Source: Kazachstania africana CBS 2517 (taxonomy: Eukaryota; Ascomycota; Saccharomycetes; Saccharomycetales; Saccharomycetaceae). From it: 64,000 bases of DNA. The DNA lies in assembly GCF_000304475.1 (NCBI RefSeq), contig NC_018947.1:124001-188000 (forward strand), written 5' to 3'. Each line of letters opens with the position of its first letter. Position 1 is the stretch's first letter. Shown piece by piece: positions 28,634 through 38,117 of this stretch. Made by a program: the position numbers and the translations under genes. The notes under the pieces are model-generated. The model did not search any database, was not told the origin of the DNA, and was given only the letters and a program-made list of their open reading frames with translations.

Positions 28634-29709
28634 TTAGGAGCCACTGAAAACAGAAGTGAGTTGATGCGTCTTCATATTGTTGTGTTTTTACTTCATTATA
28701 TATGACTATAGCCATCCAGTATTGACCGTTTATTTTTTAAGATTTTTATATTTAGTCCTTAACGTATTGTCGATTCCTGCAAACCTGGACTAAGAAATTC
28801 AAAAACATAATAAAAAAATATATAACATTCATATTGATCCGTATGTAAAGTTCACAACAGCTAACCACACTCAACCCTTCAATGATGAACAGAGTTACTT
28901 AATCCAACTTTTCATATCTAGATATAGATATTTATTTTTCTTGGACATTCACTAGTTCTTCAAATGGACCCTCATTTCAATTTACCTGCAGTTTAAAAAT
29001 TCTACATTTTGAGTACAAATTCGAAGCAAGCTTTACATGTTACTGTTACTGTTCAACCCTTCAAATTTTGAAAAGTCAATACGCATACATATATACTAAT
29101 AATGTGTCAAAAAGCTCAGCTGGCTCCAATGCCAATTACCATTGTCTGAGGGCTTTGATCTACGTGAGTACTTATCTGGCGTTGCGCGACTCTAAATTCT
29201 TTCTTTCAGAGTAACTGTAGAGAAGCATGAAATAGAATTTTGAGCTAAAACAGTTTGGACTCCTTCAGCAGTATTTTATAGAATATGAAAGATACCTCAC
29301 ATGAATTTATATATTATTTTGAGATTCATAAAAAGCAGATAGAGGCCGACCTGTGCTGAATCCACACATAATTTCATTATATAAATAAAATCATCACAAG
29401 AATCAGAATAAAGGAGGAAAACAATGTATTTCTTTTTCTTTTGGTGGCTAAAAATGAAAAATTTTACTATATCTTGCAACTTTCGATTATCTACAATCTA
29501 GTTTGAAGTAAATTCTCACTATGGGCATCTATTACTTCTGGCAATTTCACTAAAGTCTGTCGCATCTAGTAAGTTTCAGAGCGTGTCAGGATCGGGAATG
29601 CCAGATAGAGAAAAAGAAACTCTATTTTCGAGAAACATCAAGATATACTATAAAAGCAAAACTGCTGGAGACCAAACTTACAGAACAGGCAGCTAACGAC
29701 ATATTAGCA
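28634..29709. other. Gene-free region before OPY2
   Basis: About 1.08 kb, A+T-rich. The phrase CAACCCTTCAA occurs twice (about 28873 and 29055). No gene, RNA structure or clear regulatory element was recognised. Confidence 0.4.
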
Positions 29710-30900
29710 ATGTCCAACTCTACAAGTTCTAGTGGCGATTCCTGTGTGGTTTGTACGGACAGCGTATCCTGCCCCACCTGTGGGGAGAATGAGTATTGCG
29801 TAATGACTGCTTTAACATGTAACGAATGTCCTACAACATATTGTGCTACGAAGTCAAGTTCATCTTTAGATACGTTGAGTAATTCAACAACTACCTCGAC
29901 CAGTGCATCGAGTACTTCTCGTTCATCTAGCACCTCCAAAACCAATAACAATCCCAAAATTATTGGTGGTGTATTTGGTGGTATATTTGGCATCTCTCTC
30001 GTTGTACTTTTCCTTGCTTATCAGTGGTACTGGAAACCAAAATATAGAAAATCTGATTCAAAACTGCTGGATGCAAAAAGTAGTGCAGATCTCGAGTTGG
30101 CTGACGACGAAGAAGATGACGATTTTGATGATTTTGATGATGACGAGGAAGAGGAGGTACCTTCGAACATGGGTAACTTTCAAAGCAATACGAATGGAAC
30201 TACCGCTATTAAGACGATGACCATGCCTCCTCCACACCAACAAGCTGTCAGAAGGACAACTTTGATGAATCCAGGTGATAGAAGAAGCACAACATCTACT
30301 ATAAGAACAAAAGCCTCAAACATTTTGCCAATCGCTTACATTCCGGGTGTTACAAGTACAGGATTGAATAGACCAAGAAAATTCGCAAGTAGTAATCTGA
30401 ATGTCGCGGGTGATGTTAGGTCCCACATTACCTTGGGTTCATCCATTTTAGATTTTGAAGAGGAAGGAGAAAATGACATGGTTGATGAAACTAACAAATA
30501 TACGAATAGACAAAATACGTCGAAGGTACGCGAAAAGAAAGCCTCACAGGATAACTTAACCACTGCCATCAAAGCTAGACCCAAGTTGGTGGAAATTACT
30601 GAAGAAATGAATGAAGAGGATCAAGAGGAGCAAGAAAATTTCATATTGAGAGACACAATAGAAGATATCAGGGAAGTGACAGGCACCACAGATTTGATAA
30701 GTCTATCAAGGGAATACAACGGTGATGAGGATCAAAACTCATTGAATGATGATGGCAGTTTCCTATTGGATTTAGAAATACCTGATTCATTACGAGATAC
30801 TTCGAAACCGGATAGAAACGTCAAAGACCCAGAAGCCAATGTAAACGTTGAAAGCCCATTTGATGATAAATTCAACATTGATCTGAGAGACACTACCTAG
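29710..30900 (+). CDS. OPY2: Membrane anchor/osmosensing adaptor Opy2
   Basis: A 396-residue homologue of Opy2 (360 in S. cerevisiae), the plasma-membrane protein that anchors the adaptor Ste50 in the HOG, filamentation and pheromone MAP kinase pathways. The short extracellular part has eight cysteines (CVVC, CPTC, YC, TCNEC, YC) within residues 14-46, then a Ser/Thr-rich stalk. One transmembrane segment lies at about 78-101 (IIGGVFGGIFGISLVVLFLA). The cytosolic part has an acidic Asp/Glu stretch (130-152) and the conserved block NILPIAYIPGVTS (about 204-216) plus PFDDKFN near the end, matching Ste50-interacting regions of the family. Position before TKL1 agrees. Confidence 0.9.
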   Translation: MSNSTSSSGDSCVVCTDSVSCPTCGENEYCVMTALTCNECPTTYCATKSSSSLDTLSNSTTTSTSASSTSRSSSTSKTNNNPKIIGGVFGGIFGISLVVLFLAYQWYWKPKYRKSDSKLLDAKSSADLELADDEEDDDFDDFDDDEEEEVPSNMGNFQSNTNGTTAIKTMTMPPPHQQAVRRTTLMNPGDRRSTTSTIRTKASNILPIAYIPGVTSTGLNRPRKFASSNLNVAGDVRSHITLGSSILDFEEEGENDMVDETNKYTNRQNTSKVREKKASQDNLTTAIKARPKLVEITEEMNEEDQEEQENFILRDTIEDIREVTGTTDLISLSREYNGDEDQNSLNDDGSFLLDLEIPDSLRDTSKPDRNVKDPEANVNVESPFDDKFNIDLRDTT

Positions 30901-32062
30901 ATAGCATGTTCAATGATATAACATCCTGGGTTTTGCTCGCAACGATGTCATCGTTTTCTGAACATCCTTTACTAATGCATTAAAATTTACATCCTTCCAG
31001 GCGAAAATTCGGATGCACAGGTTTGACACTCAGTGGCCTTAAACCAGGCTATGCTTTCTATTGTGACAAATGCATGCAGCTCAGACGTTAATATTAACTC
31101 AAACAATACATTTATATATATATATTCAGTACCATTAGTAAGATTCCGTGTCTTATATAACACCGGATCGGAGATAAAGCGGTCACCGAAGTTTAACCTA
31201 TAAATCCGTGTTTTTAAATTTCCATTTAGCCTCCATGCGAACGTTGATCAAACAAAAAAACAATTAAAATATCTCTTGATGGTTGATAGTACCCATGCTA
31301 ATGTTATGTCAATTTTAGACTGGGAATAATAGACATTTTGATGTCTTTTTACTTAGATAATATTTTACAAATTCTTTTGTTCTTTTACGAAAGCAAATCC
31401 AATTGAATTAGAGGGGAGAGTAAATCGATAAAAAATCGGGGGAGATTAAAAAAAAAATTTACTGTGCTACCAAATACATCTAAAACTAGGGCTTGACAGA
31501 AGTAGGCTTTCCTCTCTTCCTCCCACTTAATAATATCTTGATTTCATTCCACTTTCCCTCGTCTTTGGCCGGTGTTTGTTATGTAATTTTTGAAGAATCT
31601 TTCTGCCTCGAGGAACTAGGAACGCCGTCGACAATCGTTTGCTCAGAAAACGAAGGAGGAAAAACCGACGTCAAATTTTTCTTTTTTCCTGTGACTGATC
31701 TATCTCTCGAAAGAAGAGGGTACGTAAGTTATTCTCTTGTGTGAAATTTTTGTTGCACTACTAGTTATAGGGGCCTTCGAATGTTTGAGTAAGTAATTAT
31801 GATATTGTGCAATCGGGCTTTCCTCAGAGTTGGATCAATTAATCATATAAATATAACACAATTTTTAAAGGCATATCTTGTTTTCTTGAATGATGCGCTT
31901 TTCTTAGCTTCCATCTCTTGCATATTAACTCTTCTTATATTCTGTTATTGAAAGTGTTTTGAAGAAATAAATTATAGACTTTCAACTGAGTTATTCTATT
32001 TTCTTTTATCATAACTAGAAAATTCTTCTCAAGTACAAATATTGTTACTTAAATAATTAATA
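30901..32062 (+). promoter_or_regulatory. TKL1 upstream region with a Stb5-type site
   Basis: About 1.16 kb. TATAACACCG (31156-31165) is the reverse complement of CGGTGTTATA and fits the Stb5 consensus CGGnsTTATA; Stb5 activates pentose phosphate genes including TKL1 in S. cerevisiae. The leader before the ATG is T/C-rich, typical of highly expressed genes. No gene is seen. Confidence 0.5.
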
Positions 32063-34102
32063 ATGGCTTTTGGTGAAATTGACAAATTAGCTGTTTCTAC
32101 TATCAGATTACTAGCTGTAGATGAAGTTGCTGCTGCCAACTCTGGTCACCCAGGTGCTCCATTAGGTATGGCCCCAGCTGCTCACGTTGTTTGGAGTCAA
32201 ATGAACTTCAACCCAAAGAACCCAGACTGGATCGCCAGAGATAGATTTATCTTATCTAACGGTCATGCTGTCGCCCTACTGTACGCCATGCTACACTTAA
32301 CTGGCTACCCTCTAACCATTGAAGATTTAAAACAATTCAGACAATTAGGTTCCAAGACCCCAGGTCACCCAGAATTCGAAACTCCAGGTATCGAAGTCAC
32401 CACTGGTCCATTAGGTCAAGGTATCTCCAATGCTGTCGGTCTTGCAATTGCTCAAAAGCAATTTGCCTCCACTTACAACAAACCAGGTTTTAAATTATCT
32501 GATTCCTTCGTTTACGTTTTCTTAGGTGATGGTTGTCTACAAGAAGGTGTTTCATCCGAAGCTTCTTCATTAGCTGGTCACTTAAAATTGGGTAACATTA
32601 TTGCCATCTACGATGATAACAAGATCACAATCGATGGTGCCACCGAAGTTTCCTTCGATGAAGATGTTGCCAAGAGATACGAAGCTTACGGCTGGGAAGT
32701 ATTACATGTCGAAAACGGTAATGAAGACCTTGATGCCATTGCTAAGGCCGTCGCCAAGGCTAAGAAATCTACAGACAAGCCAACTTTAATCAAGATGACC
32801 ACTACTATTGGTTACGGTTCTTTAATGGCTGGTTCTCATGCAGTTCACGGTGCTCCATTGAAAACAGATGATATCAAACAATTAAGAACTAAATTCGGTT
32901 TCGACCCAGAACAATCTTTCACCGTTCCACAGGAAGTTTACGATTTCTACCAATCTAAGATTGGTAACCCAGGCCAACAGGCTAACAATCACTGGGATAA
33001 ATTATTCTCCCAATACCAACAAAAATTCCCAGAATTAAGTGCTGAATTAGCCAGAAGATTAAAGGGTGAATTACCTGCTGCTTGGGAAAAGGCCTTACCA
33101 ACTTACACCGCAAAGGATTCTGCTGTTGCCACCAGAAAATTGTCCGAAATTGTATTAGAAAGCATCCATGGTGAATTACCAGAATTGATTGGTGGTTCCG
33201 CCGATTTAACTCCATCTAACTTAACTAGATGGAGGGAAGCTGTCGATTTCCAACCAGAATCTTCTAAGTTAGGTGATTACTCCGGTAGATATATTAGATA
33301 CGGTATCAGAGAACATGCTATGGGTGCTATCATGAACGGTATCTCTGCTTTCGGTGCTAACTACAAGCCATACAGTGGTTCTTTCTTAAACTTCGTCTCT
33401 TACGCTGCTGGTGCCGTCAGATTATCCGCTTTATCTGGTCATCCAGTTGTCTGGGTTGCTACACACGATTCCATTGGTGTCGGTGAAGATGGTCCAACCC
33501 ATCAACCTATCGAAACTTTAGCACATTTCAGAGCTTTACCAAACATTCAAGTCTGGAGGCCAGCCGATGGTAATGAAACTTCTGCTGCTTACAAAGTTTC
33601 ATTAGAATCTAAACATACTCCATCCATCATTGCTTTATCGAGACAAAATTTACCACAATTAGAAGGTTCTAGTATTGATAAGGCTGTTAAGGGTGGTTAC
33701 GTCCTACATGATGTTGCTAACGCAGATATTACTTTAGCCGCTACTGGCTCTGAAGTTTCCTTATCTGTCGATGCCGCTAAGGCTTTAGCTGCCAAGGGTA
33801 TCAACGCTCGTGTTGTCTCTTTACCAGATTTTTTCACTTTCGAAAAGCAACCAGAAGACTACAAGTTATCTGTCCTACCGGATGGTATCCCAGTATTATC
33901 CGTCGAAGTTCTAAGTACTTCCTGTTGGGGTAAATATGCTCATCAATCTTTCGGTATCGACTCCTTTGGAGCTTCTGGTAAGGCTCCAGAAGTTTTCAAG
34001 CACTTCGGTTTCACCACTGAAGGCGTTGCTGAAAGAGCTGAAAGGACCATTGCCTTCTACAAGGGTAAGGATGTTATTTCTCCATTAAGAAGAGCTTTCT
34101 AA
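32063..34102 (+). CDS. TKL1: Transketolase
   Basis: A 679-residue transketolase (680 in yeast Tkl1), which transfers two-carbon units between ketose and aldose phosphates in the non-oxidative pentose phosphate pathway using thiamine diphosphate. Seen: AANSGHPGAPLGMAPAAHV near the N-terminus, the ThDP/metal motif GDGCLQEG...NIIAIYDDN (about 153-187), and the pyrimidine-domain segments RYIRYGIREHAMGAIMNGI (conserved Glu) and THDSIGVGEDGPTHQP (catalytic His). Codon use is strongly biased, suggesting high expression. Context (OPY2-TKL1-LTP1) identifies it as TKL1, not TKL2. Confidence 0.98.
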   Translation: MAFGEIDKLAVSTIRLLAVDEVAAANSGHPGAPLGMAPAAHVVWSQMNFNPKNPDWIARDRFILSNGHAVALLYAMLHLTGYPLTIEDLKQFRQLGSKTPGHPEFETPGIEVTTGPLGQGISNAVGLAIAQKQFASTYNKPGFKLSDSFVYVFLGDGCLQEGVSSEASSLAGHLKLGNIIAIYDDNKITIDGATEVSFDEDVAKRYEAYGWEVLHVENGNEDLDAIAKAVAKAKKSTDKPTLIKMTTTIGYGSLMAGSHAVHGAPLKTDDIKQLRTKFGFDPEQSFTVPQEVYDFYQSKIGNPGQQANNHWDKLFSQYQQKFPELSAELARRLKGELPAAWEKALPTYTAKDSAVATRKLSEIVLESIHGELPELIGGSADLTPSNLTRWREAVDFQPESSKLGDYSGRYIRYGIREHAMGAIMNGISAFGANYKPYSGSFLNFVSYAAGAVRLSALSGHPVVWVATHDSIGVGEDGPTHQPIETLAHFRALPNIQVWRPADGNETSAAYKVSLESKHTPSIIALSRQNLPQLEGSSIDKAVKGGYVLHDVANADITLAATGSEVSLSVDAAKALAAKGINARVVSLPDFFTFEKQPEDYKLSVLPDGIPVLSVEVLSTSCWGKYAHQSFGIDSFGASGKAPEVFKHFGFTTEGVAERAERTIAFYKGKDVISPLRRAF

Positions 34103-34323
34103 ATTGCTCAATCTATATAATGATATAAATTTATAATGTGTACCTGAATTTGTCGGGATTTTTAGATTTTTGAGAGCATATTAAATTACTTTTTTCTTGA
34201 TTTACGCCCTGCGACATCTCGCATCGAGGACTTTAGTGCCAGGTATAAAAGGAACGTTTAACTTATTTGCTCAGAGTAAAGAGTGTTCTCATCCTAAGGA
34301 GCGTACCAAATTCAAGGTAAGAT

Positions 34324-34809
34324 ATGACACAAGATAAGAAGATTTCAGTAGCGTTTGTTTGTTTAGGTAACATTTGCCGTTCCCCTATGGCTGAAGCAGT
34401 ATTTAGACACGCGGTGAAGCAACAAAATTTAGAGAGTTATTTCGAGAAGATTGATTCGTTTGGCACAGGGAACTACCATGTTGGAGGTGATCCTGATCGC
34501 CGTAGTGCCGCTACTTGTAAGAAACATCATGTGCCTGTAAACCATAAAGCTCAGCAAATTCGTCCAAGGCATTTTGAGGAATTTGATTATATCATTTGTA
34601 TGGATGAATCTAATTTGAGGAATTTGAATAGAATTAAACCAAAAAATTCTAGAGGTGAAATTTATTTATTTGGTAGTTGGAATACTAATAACCGATTCAA
34701 TAAAATTGTCGACGATCCTTATTACGGTGGCATAGATGGATTTGAGTACAATTTTGAACAAGTCACTTACTTTAGTGAAGAATTCCTGAAAAGGGAACTA
34801 GCGTTATAA
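34324..34809 (+). CDS. LTP1: Low-molecular-weight protein tyrosine phosphatase Ltp1
   Basis: 161 residues, identical in length to yeast Ltp1, which hydrolyses phosphotyrosine; its in vivo substrate is unclear. The CX5R active-site loop is CLGNICRS with nucleophile Cys13 and Arg19. The general-acid aspartate lies in the family motif DDPYYGG (about residue 136). FGTGNYHVGGDPDRR and YIICMDESNLRNL are further family hallmarks. The ATG lies in the context GATATGACA; TKL1 ends 221 bases upstream on the same strand. Confidence 0.96.
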   Translation: MTQDKKISVAFVCLGNICRSPMAEAVFRHAVKQQNLESYFEKIDSFGTGNYHVGGDPDRRSAATCKKHHVPVNHKAQQIRPRHFEEFDYIICMDESNLRNLNRIKPKNSRGEIYLFGSWNTNNRFNKIVDDPYYGGIDGFEYNFEQVTYFSEEFLKRELAL

Positions 34810-34880
34810 TGATAAGATTACATATATAAAATAAATTATTTTATGTATTTATAGATTTAAAAAAGCTTCCTGTTTTTTGT

Positions 34881-36617
34881 TCAGAGTTTTTCAAAATCTT
34901 CTTTTTTATATACAAAATCTGGCGAGCAACGTCTTGCTAGCCAGCTTTTCTTATAATCAAAATATCTCCAGGATTCTTCTTCAGATTTATTCATTCCTGG
35001 TGGTAATTTTTCAATCTCTTTATAGTACCAACAACGGTCAACTTTGTTAAATTGCCAGTTTCTGTTTTTATTCAATTCCCTTGAGGAAAGAAATTGTTCA
35101 TATGTACCTTGATAGTGATAAAAGATGAAGAATAAAGTATCCAGATCAAATTTTGTAAAAATTTTTGCCAATGAAGTATTTGAATAAATATCATTTTTCA
35201 CTTTTTTCTGGCTGGAGGTATTTGTGTTATTATTAGTGGCGTTGTTACTTAATTTGAGATCGAATGGATAAATGAATCTTATTGGCTCATTAGGAAAGAA
35301 AATTGACGTTGGATGTGGTAAAGAGAGAGGTTTCCTATACAAGTAGGGTGAATCTGCATCTAAAGAATCGGGACAATTTAGTAGTGATGATTCTAATTGA
35401 GAGAGCATTGATTGTGGCATTTCTTTGTATGGTTGCATTAATGTCTTCTTAGTATTTAACCAATATTTCAATTCTTCATTGAACAAAGGATTTCTAAACG
35501 CTTGATTTTGTTCTATGTCTGCTGAGATTATATCATTAATTTGGGATGTAATATCTTTTGGAAATGATAATTCACTTGGTTGCTGTACATGTTGATGCTC
35601 GTGTATGTCCTTATCTTCAGTCTTTATATCGTTCATATTTGTTGGTACCGCTGTACTAGTAGCGGGAAATAAAGTAGTAGTAGCAGCAGGTGTTGTTGTT
35701 GTCGTTGTTGCCGAAGCAGTAGCTTTTGACAAATCTTCGTCTTGTTGTTTAGACGGTGATGCAATGAGGGTAGACTTTTTTAGTTTTTTTGGAGAAGAAC
35801 GGTCCTGTTTTCTCAAAGTGGCAGTAGCAGTAGCAGCAGATGGGGTAGAGGTGGTAGTTGAGGGGTTATTATTGGGTTTTACTGGCGTCGTGGAGGTGAT
35901 GTAGTCATTAGCGCTTGAAAGAGTAGAAGTATTGATATCATTTGTATTTTCTAAATTTAAATCGTTAGCAAATTGAATTTCACAACCCATATCTTCATAT
36001 ATGGTATCATATTCAACAAAATCCGGATCATCATTATTTTCTACGTAATATTTGATATCGTCTTTAAATTCATCTATTGTATTTGTATCAATTTGATTAC
36101 GAGTTAATAATTTTAGAATATTTTGTAAATTATTGATATGGAACTCATGTCTTGCAATACCTTCATAATTATCATCATTTTCATAAGTTTCTAACTGTTT
36201 TTGTAATTCTTGAATACAATCTTGAATAAAGATGAAAATTTCTCTCTTTTTCAAATCTCTTGGATCAATAATTGAATCAGGATTTGTTAAAGCTTCATTT
36301 GAAAATTGTTTTGCTTTCATTAATTTTTCAATAGTTTTAAATCTTTCCATATCATTTTCAATAAATCTTCTATTTTCTAATAAGACATTTGATTTATCTT
36401 TTACATCTTCTTTACTTAACCAAGTTTTGATTTGTTCTCTTTGTTTCTGTAATTTTTTGATTTCTCTTTTCAAATCAGATTCTAGTTTCTCTCTGTATGA
36501 TGAATTTGTTGGGTCACTAGACTCAAATTTTTCGTAAACTTCATCGAAAGTTTCCAGACCTTCTTTAACTTTTTTTAATAATTTATCGATATCCTGTTGA
36601 AGTTTTCGCTGTGACAT
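34881..36617 (-). CDS. NOT5: CCR4-NOT complex subunit Not5
   Basis: A 578-residue homologue of Not5 (560 in S. cerevisiae), a CCR4-NOT subunit acting in mRNA decay, in sensing codon optimality at the ribosome, and in transcription. The N-terminal Not3/5 coiled-coil domain (about 1-235: RKLQQDIDKLLKKVKEGLETFDEVYEKF) and C-terminal NOT box (about 465-578: DLDTLFFIFYHYQGTYEQFLSSREL, DRCWYYKEIEKLPPG, YFDYKKSW) are intact. The linker between them is low-complexity, with Thr/Ala runs encoded by trinucleotide-like DNA near 35680-35840. It converges on LTP1, with about 70 bases between stops. Confidence 0.96.
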   Translation of the reverse strand: MSQRKLQQDIDKLLKKVKEGLETFDEVYEKFESSDPTNSSYREKLESDLKREIKKLQKQREQIKTWLSKEDVKDKSNVLLENRRFIENDMERFKTIEKLMKAKQFSNEALTNPDSIIDPRDLKKREIFIFIQDCIQELQKQLETYENDDNYEGIARHEFHINNLQNILKLLTRNQIDTNTIDEFKDDIKYYVENNDDPDFVEYDTIYEDMGCEIQFANDLNLENTNDINTSTLSSANDYITSTTPVKPNNNPSTTTSTPSAATATATLRKQDRSSPKKLKKSTLIASPSKQQDEDLSKATASATTTTTTPAATTTLFPATSTAVPTNMNDIKTEDKDIHEHQHVQQPSELSFPKDITSQINDIISADIEQNQAFRNPLFNEELKYWLNTKKTLMQPYKEMPQSMLSQLESSLLNCPDSLDADSPYLYRKPLSLPHPTSIFFPNEPIRFIYPFDLKLSNNATNNNTNTSSQKKVKNDIYSNTSLAKIFTKFDLDTLFFIFYHYQGTYEQFLSSRELNKNRNWQFNKVDRCWYYKEIEKLPPGMNKSEEESWRYFDYKKSWLARRCSPDFVYKKEDFEKL

Positions 36618-38117
36618 TTGATTGATGGAGTTTTATAAACCAGAGAAGATGCGATTGTGCGTATGTGTGTATCTATAGGTTTTATTTTTTTAAGTTAAGA
36701 ATGAAACTTTCGTATATTCTTTTTTTAATAGTTTATGTTGTTACGTATTATGAGATATTGATATTAGAAGCTAAAGTAAGAGAAACAACGATTTGGGCAA
36801 AAAAAAAACGAAAGAAAAAAAATTGAAATGCAAGAACAAAAGCTACCCGGATTTAAATCACGTGTGAATAAAATCCCAAAAAGTGTTACCCTACGTACAA
36901 CATAGACATCACTACACACGTAAGAGACGGGGCGTTGGCGTTACCCCGCTTTTAATTCAAAAGAGACAACCCAAATATAATAAATCTTTCTTTCCTTTCC
37001 TTTCCTTTTTTTTTTATTTATCAAGTGACGCTCGCTTTGCCCCCTCTTTTCTATTGGGAAAAGAAAAGAAATAAAGGGACAATAACGCACGGACGGACGA
37101 GAAGTGCCTGACTGCGCACGTGTCTCTTTCTTTTTCTTTGTCTCTGTTTCTCTTGATAACCCGACCTCACGGCGGAAGAATTTCTGAGTTCCCCTTTTTC
37201 TTGAAAGTTCATTTTTTTTTTTTCCGCATCAAATGCAAAACGGATGTTATTGCCGCCATCCATCCAACCCGCGTGTGTGAGTGTGTGTGTCAGTGTCTCT
37301 CCGCAGAAAGCATTCGTTTCCATTTTCACGACGTAGAGATGCTATCGCTGCGGATGCACGCATGCACGAGGAAAGAAGAAGAAGGAGAAGCAGTATCTAT
37401 CCATCTATTATTAACCCATCTTGTCAGTTTGCCTGTTTGTCTCTGTCGTGCCCAGCCAAACAAACTTTAAAAAAGAATAAGGAACGCCCAGAACACAACG
37501 GACGCGAAAACAAAGAACAATACGATAATAAGCGGATTTCGGGTAAGCGAGCGACTCTCTCGAGAGACCTCCAGCAGCCAAAAGCAAAACTGAGCCAATA
37601 ATACGTAATTCGTGTTTCTTATTCTTCATGCCACGTGACTACCACATGGAGAGAGAATCAAGTATCATATACATATATATATATATATATGCACACACAC
37701 ACACACACACACACGCAACAACAGCACTGACAACGTCAGCGACAAACGCTTGATAAATCTCACGCTGCTCTGTCTCTTGCTGCTCTCATCTGATTAACGC
37801 GTTCTGTCAAACTGAAATTCTGTTTCTTTCATTCTATTCATTTTCCGTGCGACGATTTCTTCAGCCGAAATTAAAAACAACAAAACATGTATGTCTCTTG
37901 AGATTCGGGAAAAAACTTAAACGTATTTATGATTATTTATAAGACCCAAGAAGCCTAAAAAAAAAATTTTTTTTTTTTTCTAAGGAAAACAAATACTTAT
38001 TATCGTACTGATAAATCTTCTCTCCATTCCTTTATTCTACTCTTATCCTCTACATTTGATTATTACAGTACCACTATTACTACTACCCTCCCAGTGTCTT
38101 CTCTCGGTGTACCACAG
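36618..38117. promoter_or_regulatory. Divergent NOT5/CYC8 regulatory region with three E-boxes and microsatellites
   Basis: 1.5 kb without a gene. CACGTG occurs at 36859-36864, 37117-37122 and 37632-37637; the last, read on the minus strand as GTCACGTGG, fits the Cbf1 consensus. An (AT)n run (about 37671-37690) is followed by a (CA)n run (37692-37714). The CYC8 leader is T/C-rich and contains an A9T14-like tract near 37958-37980. Short ORFs here look accidental. Confidence 0.5.

Noticed and set aside
28389..28715. 108-codon ORF antisense to the metallothionein-like gene
   Set aside because: Shadow of the Cys-rich coding sequence; composition and length are explained by the opposite frame.
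29622..29993. 123-codon ORF antisense to the OPY2 5' end
   Set aside because: Lies opposite the Ser/Thr-rich OPY2 coding region, which often opens antisense frames.
37120..37601. Overlapping 100-116 codon ORFs upstream of CYC8
   Set aside because: Low-complexity frames in both strands of a T/C-rich promoter, with no recognisable domain.
38094..38117. Extension of CYC8 by eight codons from a GTG
   Set aside because: Nuclear yeast genes start at ATG; the in-frame ATG at 38118 fits the family start.
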